DNA of 64,000 nt. Source: an uncultured Bacteroides sp. GTDB taxonomy: Bacteria > Bacteroidota > Bacteroidia > Bacteroidales > Bacteroidaceae. The notes below the pieces were generated by a model. It saw only the letters and a program-made list of their open reading frames with translations. It ran no database searches and was not told the DNA's origin. This document shows positions 16,311 to 27,300 of this stretch, piece by piece; within the stretch, counting starts at the first letter, position 1, and each line of letters begins with the position of its first letter. The position numbers and the translations under genes are program-made. Where the stretch lies: contig NZ_CAUFUE010000023.1 in the NCBI RefSeq assembly GCF_959029255.1, forward strand, positions 26,592 through 90,591, written 5' to 3'.

Positions 16311-18782
16311 ATGCGTTTGTCCGAATTGAAAACTGGTGAAAAAGGTGTAATTGTAAAAGTGTTGGGACACGGTGGTTTCCGCAAGCGTATTGTGGAAATG
16401 GGTTTTATCAAGGGAAAGACCGTGGAGGTTTTGTTGAATGCCCCGTTGAGAGATCCTATCAAGTATAAAGTAATGGGATATGAGATATCCCTGCGTCGGC
16501 AGGAAGCCGAGATGATTGAGATTATCAGCGAGCATGAGATAAAGGAACTGGACTTGCAACTTGATTATCATAAAGGTTTGAGCGAAGACATGGTTTGGGG
16601 AGAGGATGAATTGAAACGCCTTGCCCTAGGCAAACGTCGTACCATCAATGTGGCTTTAGTAGGAAATCCTAATTGTGGTAAAACGTCGCTGTTTAACATC
16701 GCTTCCGGTTCACACGAACATGTAGGCAATTATAGTGGCGTCACTGTAGATGCCAAAGAGGGTTACTTTGATTTTCAAGGTTATCATTTCCGCATCGTCG
16801 ACCTTCCCGGTACTTATTCTCTTTCTGCCTATTCGCCTGAAGAAATATACGTTCGCCAGCATATCATCAATGAAACGCCGGATATTATCATCAATGTAGT
16901 CGATTCTTCCAATCTGGAACGCAATCTTTACCTCACGACTCAATTAATTGATATGAACGTGCGTATGGTGATTGCCCTTAATATGTACGATGAGTTGGCT
17001 GCCAGTGGCAACACATTGGATTACGTGAAGCTTGGACAGCTTTTCGGTGTTCCGATGCTACCTACCGTCAGTCGCACGGGAAAGGGCATCGAGCAATTAT
17101 TCCATGTAATTATCAGTATCTACGAAGGCGGTGATTTCCTTGACAAGAAAGGAAAAGTACGCGCTGAGATATTAAATGACTTACGCAACTGGCATAAAGA
17201 ATATGTTCCCGACCATGATTTTGGCACTCATAAGGAGGAGGGCGACCATCCGAGGGGATTTTATCGTCATATCCATATCAATCACGGGCCGGAACTGGAA
17301 CGAAGTATTGATACGGTGAAACGTGTCATCAGCGTCAATGAGAATATACGTCATAAATACTCCACCCGTTTTTTGGCTATCAAACTTTTGGAGAATGATG
17401 ACGATTTGGAGAGAGTGGTAGGGGGATTTTCCAATGGAAAAGAGATTCTTGAAGTCCGCGACCGGGAAGAGCTACGTCTCCGCAATGCGATTAATGAAGA
17501 GAGCGAGCAGGCCATAACCGATGCCAAATATGGTTTTATATCCGGTGCGCTACGTGAGACATATACTGATAATCATAAAGACACGGCACATGCTACCCGT
17601 GTCATTGACTCCATCGTGACACATCGCGTATGGGGATATCCTATCTTTTTCCTTTTCCTGTACCTGATGTTTGAAGGGACTTTCATTTTAGGTGATTACC
17701 CTATGCAAGGCATCGAATGGCTGGTTGAAGCGTTGGGCGATTTGATACGTACTAATATGTCCGAAGGTCCGTTAAAAGCTCTGTTAGTCGATGGTATTGT
17801 CGGTGGGGTAGGTGGCGTCATCGTTTTCTTGCCCAATATCTTGATACTCTATTTCTTTATCTCACTGATGGAAGATTCGGGGTATATGGCCCGTGCCGCC
17901 TTTATCATGGATAAGATTATGCACAAGATGGGCTTGCACGGCAAGTCTTTCATACCTCTGATTATGGGATTCGGTTGTAATGTTCCGGCTATTATGGCCT
18001 CACGGACTATTGAAAACCGTAAGAGTCGCTTGGTGACTATGCTCATCAATCCATTGATGTCATGCAGCGCGCGTCTGCCTATTTACCTATTGTTGGTAGG
18101 AGCTTTCTTCCCGAACAATGCCAGTCTGGTTTTGTTAGCAATCTATGCTATCGGCATTTTGCTGGCTGTGGTCATGGCGCGTCTTTTCTGCCGTTTCCTT
18201 GTAAAAGGTGACGATACACCGTTCGTCATGGAATTGCCCCCTTATCGTGTACCGACTTCCAAGTCGATTTTCCGGCATACATGGGAGAAAGGGGCGCAAT
18301 ATTTGCGTAAGATGGGGGGCATCATTATGGTGGCTTCCGTTGTGATATGGGCTTTGGGATATTATCCCAATCATGATGCTTATAAGGATGTTGCCGAGCA
18401 ACAGGAAAATTCCTATATAGGCAAGATTGGCAAGGCTGTGGAGCCGGTTATCGAACCTTTAGGTTTTGACTGGAAACTGGGTATCGGCATCCTTTCAGGT
18501 GTAGGCGCCAAGGAATTGGTGGTAAGTACACTGGGAGTGCTCTATGCTGAAGATGCTGATGCCGACAGCGTAAGTTTGGGCGAACGTATTCCGATTACCC
18601 CTCTGGTTGCCTTTTGCTACATGGTGTTTGTGCTGATATACTTCCCCTGTATAGCTACATTGGCGGCCATAAAAGGAGAGTCCGGCAGTTGGAAATGGGC
18701 GTTGTTCACGGCAGGATACACTACTGTGCTTGCATGGGTGGTATCCTTTGCCATTTATCGGATAGGAGGACTGTTTATATGA
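16311..18782 (+). CDS. feoB: Ferrous iron transporter, FeoA-FeoB fusion
   Basis: 823 residues. Residues 1-75 are a complete FeoA (SH3-like) domain. Then comes the FeoB G-domain (GNPNCGKTSLFN, DLPGTYSLSAYSPEE, NMYDE) and a membrane part with two Gate motifs, including GFGCNVPAIMASRT and NPLMSCSARLPIY with their conserved cysteines. It imports Fe(II) across the inner membrane. Fusion with FeoA is the usual state in Bacteroides. The stop overlaps the next ATG (ATGA), coupling it to the small Cys-rich partner. Upstream lies repeat element copy A. Confidence 0.97.
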   Translation: MRLSELKTGEKGVIVKVLGHGGFRKRIVEMGFIKGKTVEVLLNAPLRDPIKYKVMGYEISLRRQEAEMIEIISEHEIKELDLQLDYHKGLSEDMVWGEDELKRLALGKRRTINVALVGNPNCGKTSLFNIASGSHEHVGNYSGVTVDAKEGYFDFQGYHFRIVDLPGTYSLSAYSPEEIYVRQHIINETPDIIINVVDSSNLERNLYLTTQLIDMNVRMVIALNMYDELAASGNTLDYVKLGQLFGVPMLPTVSRTGKGIEQLFHVIISIYEGGDFLDKKGKVRAEILNDLRNWHKEYVPDHDFGTHKEEGDHPRGFYRHIHINHGPELERSIDTVKRVISVNENIRHKYSTRFLAIKLLENDDDLERVVGGFSNGKEILEVRDREELRLRNAINEESEQAITDAKYGFISGALRETYTDNHKDTAHATRVIDSIVTHRVWGYPIFFLFLYLMFEGTFILGDYPMQGIEWLVEALGDLIRTNMSEGPLKALLVDGIVGGVGGVIVFLPNILILYFFISLMEDSGYMARAAFIMDKIMHKMGLHGKSFIPLIMGFGCNVPAIMASRTIENRKSRLVTMLINPLMSCSARLPIYLLLVGAFFPNNASLVLLAIYAIGILLAVVMARLFCRFLVKGDDTPFVMELPPYRVPTSKSIFRHTWEKGAQYLRKMGGIIMVASVVIWALGYYPNHDAYKDVAEQQENSYIGKIGKAVEPVIEPLGFDWKLGIGILSGVGAKELVVSTLGVLYAEDADADSVSLGERIPITPLVAFCYMVFVLIYFPCIATLAAIKGESGSWKWALFTAGYTTVLAWVVSFAIYRIGGLFI

Positions 18783-18994
18783 ACAATTGGCAAACTTGGG
18801 TAGTAGCGCTGATACTATTTCTATGTGTGATTCGGATAGGTCAAAGCATTTATTCTTTTTTTCGGCGTGTAAAGGAAAAACGCAATCCATGCGAGAATTG
18901 CGCAACTGGCTGTGAATTAAAGCAATTGTACGATAAGAAACGTACAGAGTGTGGCGGGAAACAAAAAGAAATAAAGAAAAATTGTTGCGGATAG
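18779..18994 (+). CDS. FeoB-associated Cys-rich membrane protein
   Basis: 71 residues beginning at the ATG that overlaps the feoB stop by 4 bp. One N-terminal membrane helix (about 5-25) is followed by a basic cytoplasmic tail with cysteines in NPCENCATGC, a lone Cys, and a C-terminal NCCG. It matches the small Cys-rich protein family found next to feoB in Firmicutes and Bacteroidota; a role in metal handling or FeoB assembly is inferred from position. Confidence 0.85.
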   Translation: MNNWQTWVVALILFLCVIRIGQSIYSFFRRVKEKRNPCENCATGCELKQLYDKKRTECGGKQKEIKKNCCG

Positions 18995-19023
18995 TTGGTA
19001 GTTTGAAAAAATGTACTACCTTT
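18994..19023 (+). promoter_or_regulatory. Promoter of tRNA-Cys
   Basis: A TTG just after the preceding stop codon, a 19-bp spacer, and TACCTTTG ending near 19024, about 22 bp before the tRNA. A good consensus match. Confidence 0.75.
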
Positions 19024-19045
19024 GCATCCGCAAACAAGAAACACT

Positions 19046-19120
19046 GGTACCTTGGATGAGTGGCTTAGTCAGCGGTCTGCAAAACCGTGTACGGCAGTTC
19101 GAATCTGCCAGGTACCTCCA
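19046..19120 (+). tRNA. tRNA-Cys (anticodon GCA)
   Basis: Full cloverleaf: acceptor GGTACCT/AGGTACC, anticodon stem GCGGT/ACCGT with loop CTGCAAA (anticodon GCA), T-loop TTCGAAT, T73 and an encoded CCA. Confidence 0.95.
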
Positions 19121-19125
19121 AAGGG

Positions 19126-19167
19126 AACTCCGGAATAGCTTATTAAGTTGTTCCGGAGTTTTTATTT
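19126..19167 (+). terminator. Intrinsic terminator of tRNA-Cys
   Basis: AACTCCGGAA (19126-19135) pairs with TTCCGGAGTT (19151-19160) and is followed by T-rich sequence, 5 bp after the tRNA. Confidence 0.88.
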
Positions 19168-19176
19168 AATAAAATC

Positions 19177-19207
19177 TTTGTTACTGAAATAAATAAATCT
19201 ATTTTTG
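19177..19207 (+). promoter_or_regulatory. Promoter of the HTCS gene
   Basis: TTTG at 19177-19180, 19-bp spacer, TATTTTTG at 19200-19207; the chosen ATG is at 19265. Confidence 0.8.
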
Positions 19208-19264
19208 TGATACATTTTGAAAGATAGATAGTTATTGCGCTGCTTTTCTGCAAAAAGTTATACT

Positions 19265-22200
19265 ATGAAAACTCCTTTTAAAAGTCTTATAATTATTATA
19301 TTCTCAGTAATCAGTATTGTAGCCAAAGCGGAGCTGACCAATAAAATGTTTGAAATAAGGCATGTCGGTTATGCGGAAGGGCTCAGTAACCAGCGTGTCT
19401 TCTCGATTGTGGAAGATGGAGAGGGCGTTATATGGATTTCTACAAAAACAGGGATAGACAGATTTAATGGCCATTCGGTAAAGAACTATGCTTGGCCGGG
19501 CAGCTTCTATTATGGTGACCTTGCCGGACGCAGGCTTTATCTGCTCTATGATGTGCGGAAAGGGTTGCTGGCTTATGACCATACAGGCAGAATATACCGA
19601 TATTCCGCTATAAATGACAACTTTGAACAGGTGTTGCATTTGGGGCAATTCATTCATGAGGACGTCATTCTGAACAAACTCTGCATTGACCATGATGGAG
19701 CGTTATGGATAGGACTGGATAAAGGACTGTACAAGCAGGAAGCCGATGGCGCTCTAGTTACCGTCCTCAAAGGACAGTATGTAAATGATATCGTAACTGC
19801 CGGAGAAATGCTTTTTGCGGGTACTTCTACCGGGGTATGGCAAATATCGCATGGCATACCGGCCAATGTTCATCAGATACTTGACGGGTGGTATGTACAG
19901 ACTTTGTTTTATGATGCTTTTAAAAAAGAACTGTGGATAGGGACATTCGATAATGGCTTGTCAGTGATAAATCTTAATACGTCCCGATTGCTCACATTGG
20001 AGGAACAGAAGACTGGTTTTTTCCATCCGATACGTGCCATCACCTTATACGATTCCCATACGATGCTGGTGGGTGTGGATGGCGGTGGAGTGTATTCTGT
20101 GGATAGGGATACGAAGAAAGTCCGTTTGCTGATGAATGCAGAAGACAGTACCGATACCTTCTTGCGCGGTAACGGTGTATATACTGTTGTCAAAGATTGC
20201 CAAGGCAATATATGGATAGGCAGTTATACGGGTGGCGTGTCCGTTGCCATTTTATTAAGGTATCCTATTTCACTATTGGCGCATGAAAAGGGAAATCCTC
20301 ATTCTCTGTTCAATAATAATGTGAATGGCATTGAAGAGAACGTGGAAGGAAATTTATGGCTTGCTACCGATGGCGGAGTCAGTATTCGTAATAAAATGTC
20401 GGATACATGGAAACATGTGCTCAAAGAGACTGTAGTGATTTCCCTCTGCAAATCGGGGGATGGAACCGTATGGGTGGGAACCTATGGGAATGGGGTATAC
20501 CTTTTGGATGCGGAGGGACGTGTGTTGCGCCATCTTACCAAACAAAAAGGAGAACTTACCACTAATTATATATTCTCCGTTATGCAAGACATGGACGGAG
20601 ATTTGTGGATAGGAGGCTTGGATGGATGTCTGCTGATGCTGGATAAAAAAGGAGAACAAAGACGTTTATTTGATGTGAAATGGGTTCAGTCTATTAAATC
20701 TATTGACGGGGAGAGGATAGCAGTGGCTACAGTCAACGGTTTCTATATCATAGACAAACATACGGGGAATATGCAGCACTACGCCACTTCCAGGGAATTT
20801 AATAATAAGAATGCCAGTGCCTATATCATATCCATGCTGTTTAACGGTGATGGAACCGTGTGGTTGGGCACGGAGGGAGGTGGGTTGAACCTGTATGATA
20901 TGAAGAGCAGGACGCTGAAGACGTTTACTACTCAAGAAGGATTACCTTCTAACGATATATATAGCTTGGCGCTCGACGGCAAGAATCGTTTATGGGTCAG
21001 TACCGGGAAAGGGATAGCCTTGATAGACAGTTTCCGGGTATCGAATCTCAACTATGTCGGCAATATAGATAAGGAATACAATAAATCATCTTTTGTCAGG
21101 CTGAAGAGCGGTGAGTTTGTGTATGGCAGCACGAATGGCGCTGTCTCTATTATGCCGCTGGCCATTTCCACGGCCGAGTATCGCGCACCATTGCGTTTCA
21201 CATCGTTGACGGTAGATTATCAGGATGCTGATGAAGCAAAAACTTTGCGGCCGGTCATCCATGACATGCTTGCCGGTGGTGAGGTGCGGCTTGGTTATAA
21301 TCATAATTCTTTCGGCATTTCGTTTGAATCCATAAACTACCGTTTCCAGCGGGACATTGTATATCGGTATATTTTGGAAGGATATGACAATAATTGGAGT
21401 GAACCATCGGCTGATGGCAGGGTGCAATATGCCAAGGTGTTGCCGGGTGATTATCTTTTCAAAGTGCAGAGCCTGCGGCGCAGTGACGGGAAGATAATAT
21501 CCGAGGGCGTTTTGAAGGTGAATATACTCCAACCTTGGTGGAACTCATGGTGGGCATGGACATTGTATGTCTGTATGGTGCTTTTTGTGTTTTATTTTAT
21601 TCTGAGATATAAAGGTAACCAGTTGCAAAAGAAGTATGATGAAGACAAGATACGTTTTTTTGTTGACACGGCACACGACATCCGGACACCGGTGACGCTT
21701 ATCATGGCACCGTTGGAGGATTTGAGTAAGGAGCAAGGACTTTCGGAAAAAGCGCGTTATTATTTGAATTTAGCTCATGAAGGTACCACTAAACTCTATT
21801 CTCTCATTACGCAGTTACTTGAGTTTGAAAAGGTGGATACTAATAATCAACAACTCGCGTTGGTGCCACTAAACCTTAATGCTATCTTGTCCGAAGAGTA
21901 TTCTGCATTCCGGCCTTTCTGTGACAAGAAGCAAGTATCTCTGAAACTTTCCATGCCCGATGAATGCATCTATGTTCCTGCCGACAAGCATTTTGTGGAG
22001 ATGATGCTTGACAATCTTCTTTCCAATGCCTGCAAATATACCAAGACGCAGGGAGAAATCTGTTTGAGTTTGGAAGTTACGAAACGGAAAGCGATTGTAG
22101 TGGTGAAAGACAATGGAATAGGCATACCGAAAAAAGCAAGGAAACATATTTTCGCCGATATTTATAGAGCTGAAAATGCACGTAGTTCACAGGAAGAAGG

Positions 22201-23296
22201 TACGGGTTTCGGATTGCTTCAAGTACATCGCATTGTGAAGATGCTGCATGGAAAGGTTTCTTTCCGGTCGGAAGAAGGTAAGGGGACTACCTTTACCGTA
22301 ACATTGCCGAGAACAGTTTCTGCGGTGGAGCCAATGTCGTACCCGACAGATGTGTCTGATGAAAATATTCCGGTTAGTTCCAAAGACATAAATGTTCAGG
22401 ATACTGTTGCTGTGCCGGAAGTGAATGATACCGACAATATCGGGGGACATGATGACCGGAATACATTACTTATTGTGGAAGACCACGAAGCACTTCGTTA
22501 TTACCTGCGCCAGACTTTTGAACGTGACTATCGGGTGGTAGACGTTGCTGACGGGCAAGAAGCGCTTGTATATTTAGAAAATGAATATCCCGATATCATC
22601 CTTTCTGATGTGATGATGCCTGGTATACAGGGTGATGAGCTTTGCCGATTGGTCAAGGAGAATCCGGATACATCGGGTATTCCTTTCATTTTGCTGACGG
22701 CAAAGGTGAACCATGACGCTGTGGTGGAAGGGTTGAAGAAGGGGGCGGATGATTACATTCCCAAGCCTTTCAGCACTGAGATATTGAAACTGAAAGTACA
22801 AGGACTGATTGATAACCGGAACAGGCAAAGGGCGTTTTTCATGCGGCAAGCCATCACTCAGGTAGAAGTGAGGCATAGGAGTGCCGGTGATGAAGAAGAG
22901 ATGGAGGCGGTAGAAGTAGTCGTTGAAAATGACGGGGGAACCCCGGACGATTTGCCTGTAGAAACGATATCCGAAAGTGACCGCCAATTTATTGTACAAG
23001 CCACCCGGTTTGTCATCGACCATTTGGATGACCTTGATTTCAACATTAATTTGTTGTGTCAGGAAATGGCGATGAGCCGGACACTTTTTTACAGCCGTCT
23101 CAAATCATTGACGGGAAAAGGCCCGCAAGAATTTATTCGTATCATCCGGCTCCAGAAAGCCGCCGAATTGTTGAAAGAAGGTAAAAGCGTAGCCGAGGTA
23201 GCTACGGATACCGGGTTCGTGAACACGAAATATTTCAGTTCATTATTTAAAAAACAGTTTGGAATGCAACCCAGTAAATATGGTGCTGCTCACTAA
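19265..23296 (+). CDS. Hybrid two-component system regulator (HTCS) of the glucan locus
   Basis: 1343 residues from the ATG of MKTPFKSL, which starts a signal peptide; the frame begins 30 bp earlier. Order: signal peptide, two seven-bladed regulator propellers (to about 640; repeated blades with WIGT and WVGT motifs), Y_Y_Y domain, membrane helix (WAWTLYVCMVLFVFYFIL), HisKA (DTAHDIRTPVTL), ATPase (LLSNACKY, DNGIGIP, GTGFGLLQ), receiver (DVMMPG phospho-Asp), and a C-terminal AraC HTH. It senses an oligosaccharide in the periplasm and switches on the adjacent locus. The adjacent genes imply a beta-glucan fragment as the signal; that is inference. Confidence 0.95.
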   Translation: MKTPFKSLIIIIFSVISIVAKAELTNKMFEIRHVGYAEGLSNQRVFSIVEDGEGVIWISTKTGIDRFNGHSVKNYAWPGSFYYGDLAGRRLYLLYDVRKGLLAYDHTGRIYRYSAINDNFEQVLHLGQFIHEDVILNKLCIDHDGALWIGLDKGLYKQEADGALVTVLKGQYVNDIVTAGEMLFAGTSTGVWQISHGIPANVHQILDGWYVQTLFYDAFKKELWIGTFDNGLSVINLNTSRLLTLEEQKTGFFHPIRAITLYDSHTMLVGVDGGGVYSVDRDTKKVRLLMNAEDSTDTFLRGNGVYTVVKDCQGNIWIGSYTGGVSVAILLRYPISLLAHEKGNPHSLFNNNVNGIEENVEGNLWLATDGGVSIRNKMSDTWKHVLKETVVISLCKSGDGTVWVGTYGNGVYLLDAEGRVLRHLTKQKGELTTNYIFSVMQDMDGDLWIGGLDGCLLMLDKKGEQRRLFDVKWVQSIKSIDGERIAVATVNGFYIIDKHTGNMQHYATSREFNNKNASAYIISMLFNGDGTVWLGTEGGGLNLYDMKSRTLKTFTTQEGLPSNDIYSLALDGKNRLWVSTGKGIALIDSFRVSNLNYVGNIDKEYNKSSFVRLKSGEFVYGSTNGAVSIMPLAISTAEYRAPLRFTSLTVDYQDADEAKTLRPVIHDMLAGGEVRLGYNHNSFGISFESINYRFQRDIVYRYILEGYDNNWSEPSADGRVQYAKVLPGDYLFKVQSLRRSDGKIISEGVLKVNILQPWWNSWWAWTLYVCMVLFVFYFILRYKGNQLQKKYDEDKIRFFVDTAHDIRTPVTLIMAPLEDLSKEQGLSEKARYYLNLAHEGTTKLYSLITQLLEFEKVDTNNQQLALVPLNLNAILSEEYSAFRPFCDKKQVSLKLSMPDECIYVPADKHFVEMMLDNLLSNACKYTKTQGEICLSLEVTKRKAIVVVKDNGIGIPKKARKHIFADIYRAENARSSQEEGTGFGLLQVHRIVKMLHGKVSFRSEEGKGTTFTVTLPRTVSAVEPMSYPTDVSDENIPVSSKDINVQDTVAVPEVNDTDNIGGHDDRNTLLIVEDHEALRYYLRQTFERDYRVVDVADGQEALVYLENEYPDIILSDVMMPGIQGDELCRLVKENPDTSGIPFILLTAKVNHDAVVEGLKKGADDYIPKPFSTEILKLKVQGLIDNRNRQRAFFMRQAITQVEVRHRSAGDEEEMEAVEVVVENDGGTPDDLPVETISESDRQFIVQATRFVIDHLDDLDFNINLLCQEMAMSRTLFYSRLKSLTGKGPQEFIRIIRLQKAAELLKEGKSVAEVATDTGFVNTKYFSSLFKKQFGMQPSKYGAAH

Positions 23297-23369
23297 TGAC
23301 CTCAATAAGAAGCATTAACTAACTCATTGATTATTAGAGTTTAGATAGATTTATATCCCTAGCATTTAT

Positions 23370-23413
23370 GGCAGATTTGTCAGCAATCAAACCTTATATG
23401 TCAGCAATCTGCC
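23370..23413 (+). promoter_or_regulatory. Probable HTCS operator upstream of the GH16 gene
   Basis: The 11-mer TGTCAGCAATC occurs twice, at 23378-23388 and 23399-23409, a 21-bp repeat distance or two helical turns, as expected for a dimer of AraC-type domains. GGCAGAT (23370) and ATCTGCC (23407) form an additional outer inverted pair. It lies about 85-125 bp before the GH16 ATG. No standard -7 box is clear downstream, consistent with an activator-dependent promoter. Confidence 0.65.
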
Positions 23414-23494
23414 CATCATTTTGGCTCATAATTGCCAATTTTGCACAGAGCTTTACGAAAAAAGCTATTGTGTTTAACCTCAAAATGCTAAGAT

Positions 23495-24322
23495 ATGAAG
23501 AAAGTAGCACTATTCTTGTTTTTATCAGTTTGCTGCATGCAGCAATCTTGTTCATCTAATCCCTCTTTTGATACAGACCCCATACCGGAAGAGGATTCTC
23601 GGGATATTATTTTTAAGGACGATTTCGACTCTTTTGATACAAAGGTGTGGACTAAAGAAAACCATGAGGCAGGCTGGACTAACCAGGAGCTGCAAATCTA
23701 TGATGCCGCCCATGTTTCAATAGGAAAGGATGGGGATAAATCTGTATTGATACTTACCGCCGAACGGAAAGGGAATAAAATTTATTCGGGAAGGGTGAAC
23801 TCAAAAGGAAAGAAAAGCTTCAAGTATGGGAAGATAGAGACAAGCATTAAACTTCCCAAAACAGCCAATGGTTTGTGGCCGGCTTTTTGGATGATGGGTG
23901 ACAATGACAAAGAGTGGCCCCGGTGCGGAGAGATTGATATTATGGAGATGGGCGAGCAGAGCGGGATTGCTTCAGGTGCATCTGAGAAGCAGGTAAACGT
24001 TGCCATTCACTATGGTGAGACTGTGTCTGCCCATGAACAGAAATATTATAAGGCGAATGTGAACCAAAGCCTGCAAGACGGGAAGTACCATACTTATACG
24101 CTTGATTGGAACGAGAGTAGTTTGACGATATCCATTGACAACGTAAAGTTCTATTCTTTCGATATCAGTAACAATAAATATTTTCACGACGATTTCTTTA
24201 TTCTCTTTAATCTTGCAGTGGGAGGGGCGTTTACGGGAATTACGGACGTCAATAAAATAACCGCTTTGCAAGATGGCCAGAAAGTGAATATGTATATCGA
24301 CTGGGTGAAAATATTGTATTAA
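23495..24322 (+). CDS. GH16 endo-beta-glucanase, surface lipoprotein
   Basis: 275 residues with a lipoprotein signal (cysteines at 13, 14 and 19; SPII processing likely). A GH16 beta-jelly-roll fold carries the catalytic motif GEIDIMEMG: Glu146 nucleophile, Asp148, Glu151 acid/base. The extra Met in EIDIME is the beta-bulge form of laminarinase/lichenase-type GH16. It should cut beta-1,3/1,4-glucan at the cell surface into oligosaccharides. First gene after the operator, 19 bp before susC. Gene order matches the B. ovatus mixed-linkage glucan locus, so lichenase is favoured over laminarinase, but this cannot be decided from sequence alone. Confidence 0.92.
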   Translation: MKKVALFLFLSVCCMQQSCSSNPSFDTDPIPEEDSRDIIFKDDFDSFDTKVWTKENHEAGWTNQELQIYDAAHVSIGKDGDKSVLILTAERKGNKIYSGRVNSKGKKSFKYGKIETSIKLPKTANGLWPAFWMMGDNDKEWPRCGEIDIMEMGEQSGIASGASEKQVNVAIHYGETVSAHEQKYYKANVNQSLQDGKYHTYTLDWNESSLTISIDNVKFYSFDISNNKYFHDDFFILFNLAVGGAFTGITDVNKITALQDGQKVNMYIDWVKILY

Positions 24323-24341
24323 TCTTAATTATACATGTACT

Positions 24342-27300
24342 ATGAATGTGAAAAAATGTAAGTATGCATTGTTCTGCGGCACTTTTTCCCTCTTTATGAC
24401 GGGAGGCGTTCCGCAAATGTATGCAGTGGTGAAGCCGAATATTTCGGCAGTTCAGCAACAAAGTAACAAAGTTACGGGAAAAGTGAGCGATGCTATGGGA
24501 CCCATTATCGGGGCTTCTGTAGTAGAGAAAGGAACCGGTAATGGTACCATTACTGATGTAAATGGTAACTTCAGCCTGAATGTTAGGCCCGGAGCTATCC
24601 TTCTCATCAGCTATGTGGGTTATAAACCCAAGGAAGTGAAAGTAGGAAAGGAGTCCTTAAACATTACTTTGGAAGAAGATACCAAGATGCTGAGTGAAGT
24701 GGTGGTCACCGCTCTTGGCATTAAGAGAGAACGTAAAGCGTTGGGATACAGTGTTGATGAAGTGAAAGGAGAAGCTTTGACAAAAGCCAAGGAAACCAAT
24801 GTTATCAACTCAATGGCGGGACGTGTGCCCGGTTTGGTAGTCAGCCAGACAGCCGGTGGCGCTTCCGGTTCTACCCGGGTCATTTTGCGTGGTAGTACCG
24901 AAATGACCGGCAATAACCAACCGCTTTATGTGATTGACGGTGTACCATTGGATAATACAAATTTCGGAAGTGCCGGTACAGACGGTGGTTTCGATTTGGG
25001 AGACGGAATTTCAAGCATAAATCCCGATGATATTGAAAATATGTCTGTACTGAAAGGTCCTGCTGCATCTGCACTCTATGGTAGCCGTGCCAGCCATGGC
25101 GTAATCCTTATCACTACCAAGCGGGCTAACAAGGATAAAATCAGTGTGGAATATAATGGAACGTTGACCCTTGATACCCAGTTGGCTAAGTGGAATGATG
25201 TGCAACAGATATATGGTATGGGCAGCAATGGTACCTATAGTTATGATGCCGTTTCCAATACCAATAAGAGCTGGGGACCTAAGGCTGACGGTTCTAATAT
25301 GCTGAAGTATTTCGATGGTGTGGAACGCCCGTTCCTTATTGTCCCCGACAATACTTCCAACTTCTTCCGTACAGGTATCACTGCCACCAATTCGGCTATC
25401 ATTGGTGTGAATAATGGGAAAACAGGTGTCCGTTTTACCTATACTGATATGCGTAATAAGGATATTGTCCCGAAAACACACATGAGCCGCGATATATTCA
25501 ATTTACGTGTGAATACCTCTATGGGAAAAGTTGATTTGGACTTTAGTACAAACTATACGCGTGAAGACGTAAAGAACCGTCCGGCACTGGGTGACAGTAA
25601 GTCCAATATCGGTAAGAATCTGATGACGCTGGCTACCACTTACGACCAGCAATGGCTGAAAACCTATCAGGATGCCAATGGCGATTACTCCAACTGGAAT
25701 GGTATGGACCCTTATAATGTAAACCCGTATTGGGATGTATACAAGAATTCAAATAATTCAAAAAAGGACCTGTTCCGAATGAATGGTAAAGCGGTATGGA
25801 ACATTAATAAGCACTTGAAACTGCAAGGAACGGTAGGCGCGGAATTGAACTGGTTCACTTTTGAGGATTTCAAAGCTCCTACCACTCCCGGCTATGAAGC
25901 AGGTCGTCTTCAGAATAGCAATTTCCGTAATCGCATGTACAATTTCGAGGTATTGGCCCTTTATAACAATAGTTGGGGTGATTTTGATTTCAACGCCACT
26001 TTGGGAGGTAACGTTTATAAAGTGAACAATCAGACTACTATAATCACTGCCCAGGATATGAAGATAAAAGATGTGGTAGCTTTGATGAGTTTCAATGAAA
26101 TCAGCGTGACGCCGAATAGTTATCGTAAACAGATTAATTCAGTTTATGGAGCTGTAAATATGGGGTGGAAACATATACTCTATCTGGATGCTACATTGCG
26201 TGGTGACCAGTCTTCCACATTGCCTACCGGGAACAACGTATACATATATCCTTCTTTCTCGGGAAGTTTCGTGTTTTCCGAATTACTTAAACTAGGTAAT
26301 GCCATGCCTTATGGAAAACTGCGTATGTCATGGGCGCAGGTAGGTAGTGATACGGATCCCTACCAGTTGGGACTTGTTTATACGAAATCAAAATACGCTT
26401 ATCCGGGTTATACAATCGGTTACATTGATAACACAACTATCCCAAACAAGGATTTGAAGCCCACCAAGACTAACTCCATGGAATTCGGTTTGGAATTGAA
26501 GTTCTTGAATAATCGTATGGGACTGGATTTTACCTACTACAGCCAAACCAGTAAGAATCAGATTATGGGCATGGCCAATTCTTGGACGACAGGTTACCAA
26601 TATCGCCTGATTAATGCCGGTGAGATAGAGAATAAAGGTATTGAGATTGCGCTTAACACACGTCCTATCCAAATTAAGGACTTTTCTTGGGATTTGAATT
26701 TGAATTTCTCAAAGAATAATAACAAAGTCAAGAGATTGGTCGATGATATGGATATGTTTGAGTTGGAAAAAGCTTCCTGGCTTGATGTTCAGGTGGCCGC
26801 TAAAGTAGGTGAGAACTTTGGTTCGATTGTAGGCCCCGATTTCGAGCGCAATGCCAACGGGGATATTCTTATCGACTCTCAAACCGGTTTGCCAAAGTAT
26901 GATAAGAGTAACCATGTACTGGGTAATGCTTCATGGGACTGGACCGGTGGCGTCTTCACCAACTTTACTTATAAGAACCTTTCTCTGGCCGCCGTATTTG
27001 ATGTGAAAGTAGGTGCCGACCTTTATTCCATGTCAGCCCGTGCAGCCTATGAGTCCGGCAAGAGCAAAGAAACATTAGCAGGGCGTGATGCGTGGTATAA
27101 ATCGGAAGAACAACGCCAGGCGGCAGGTATAGCAAAAGGCTCTGCCAACTGGAAACCTACCGGAGGCTTCATTGCTCCGGGCGTAATAGACAACGGTGAT
27201 GGAAGTTACCGACCGAATGATATTATCATCAATCCTGAGGATTATTGGATGAGCGTTTGTCGTAATGCACCTTCTATGTTCATTTATGATAACTCATACG

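Noticed and set aside
16311..18782. FeoA-FeoB fusion as a novel arrangement
   Set aside because: Known to be usual in Bacteroides.
23368..23559. 63-codon frame before the GH16 gene
   Set aside because: Overlaps the operator region and the GH16 start in another frame; better explained as regulatory DNA.
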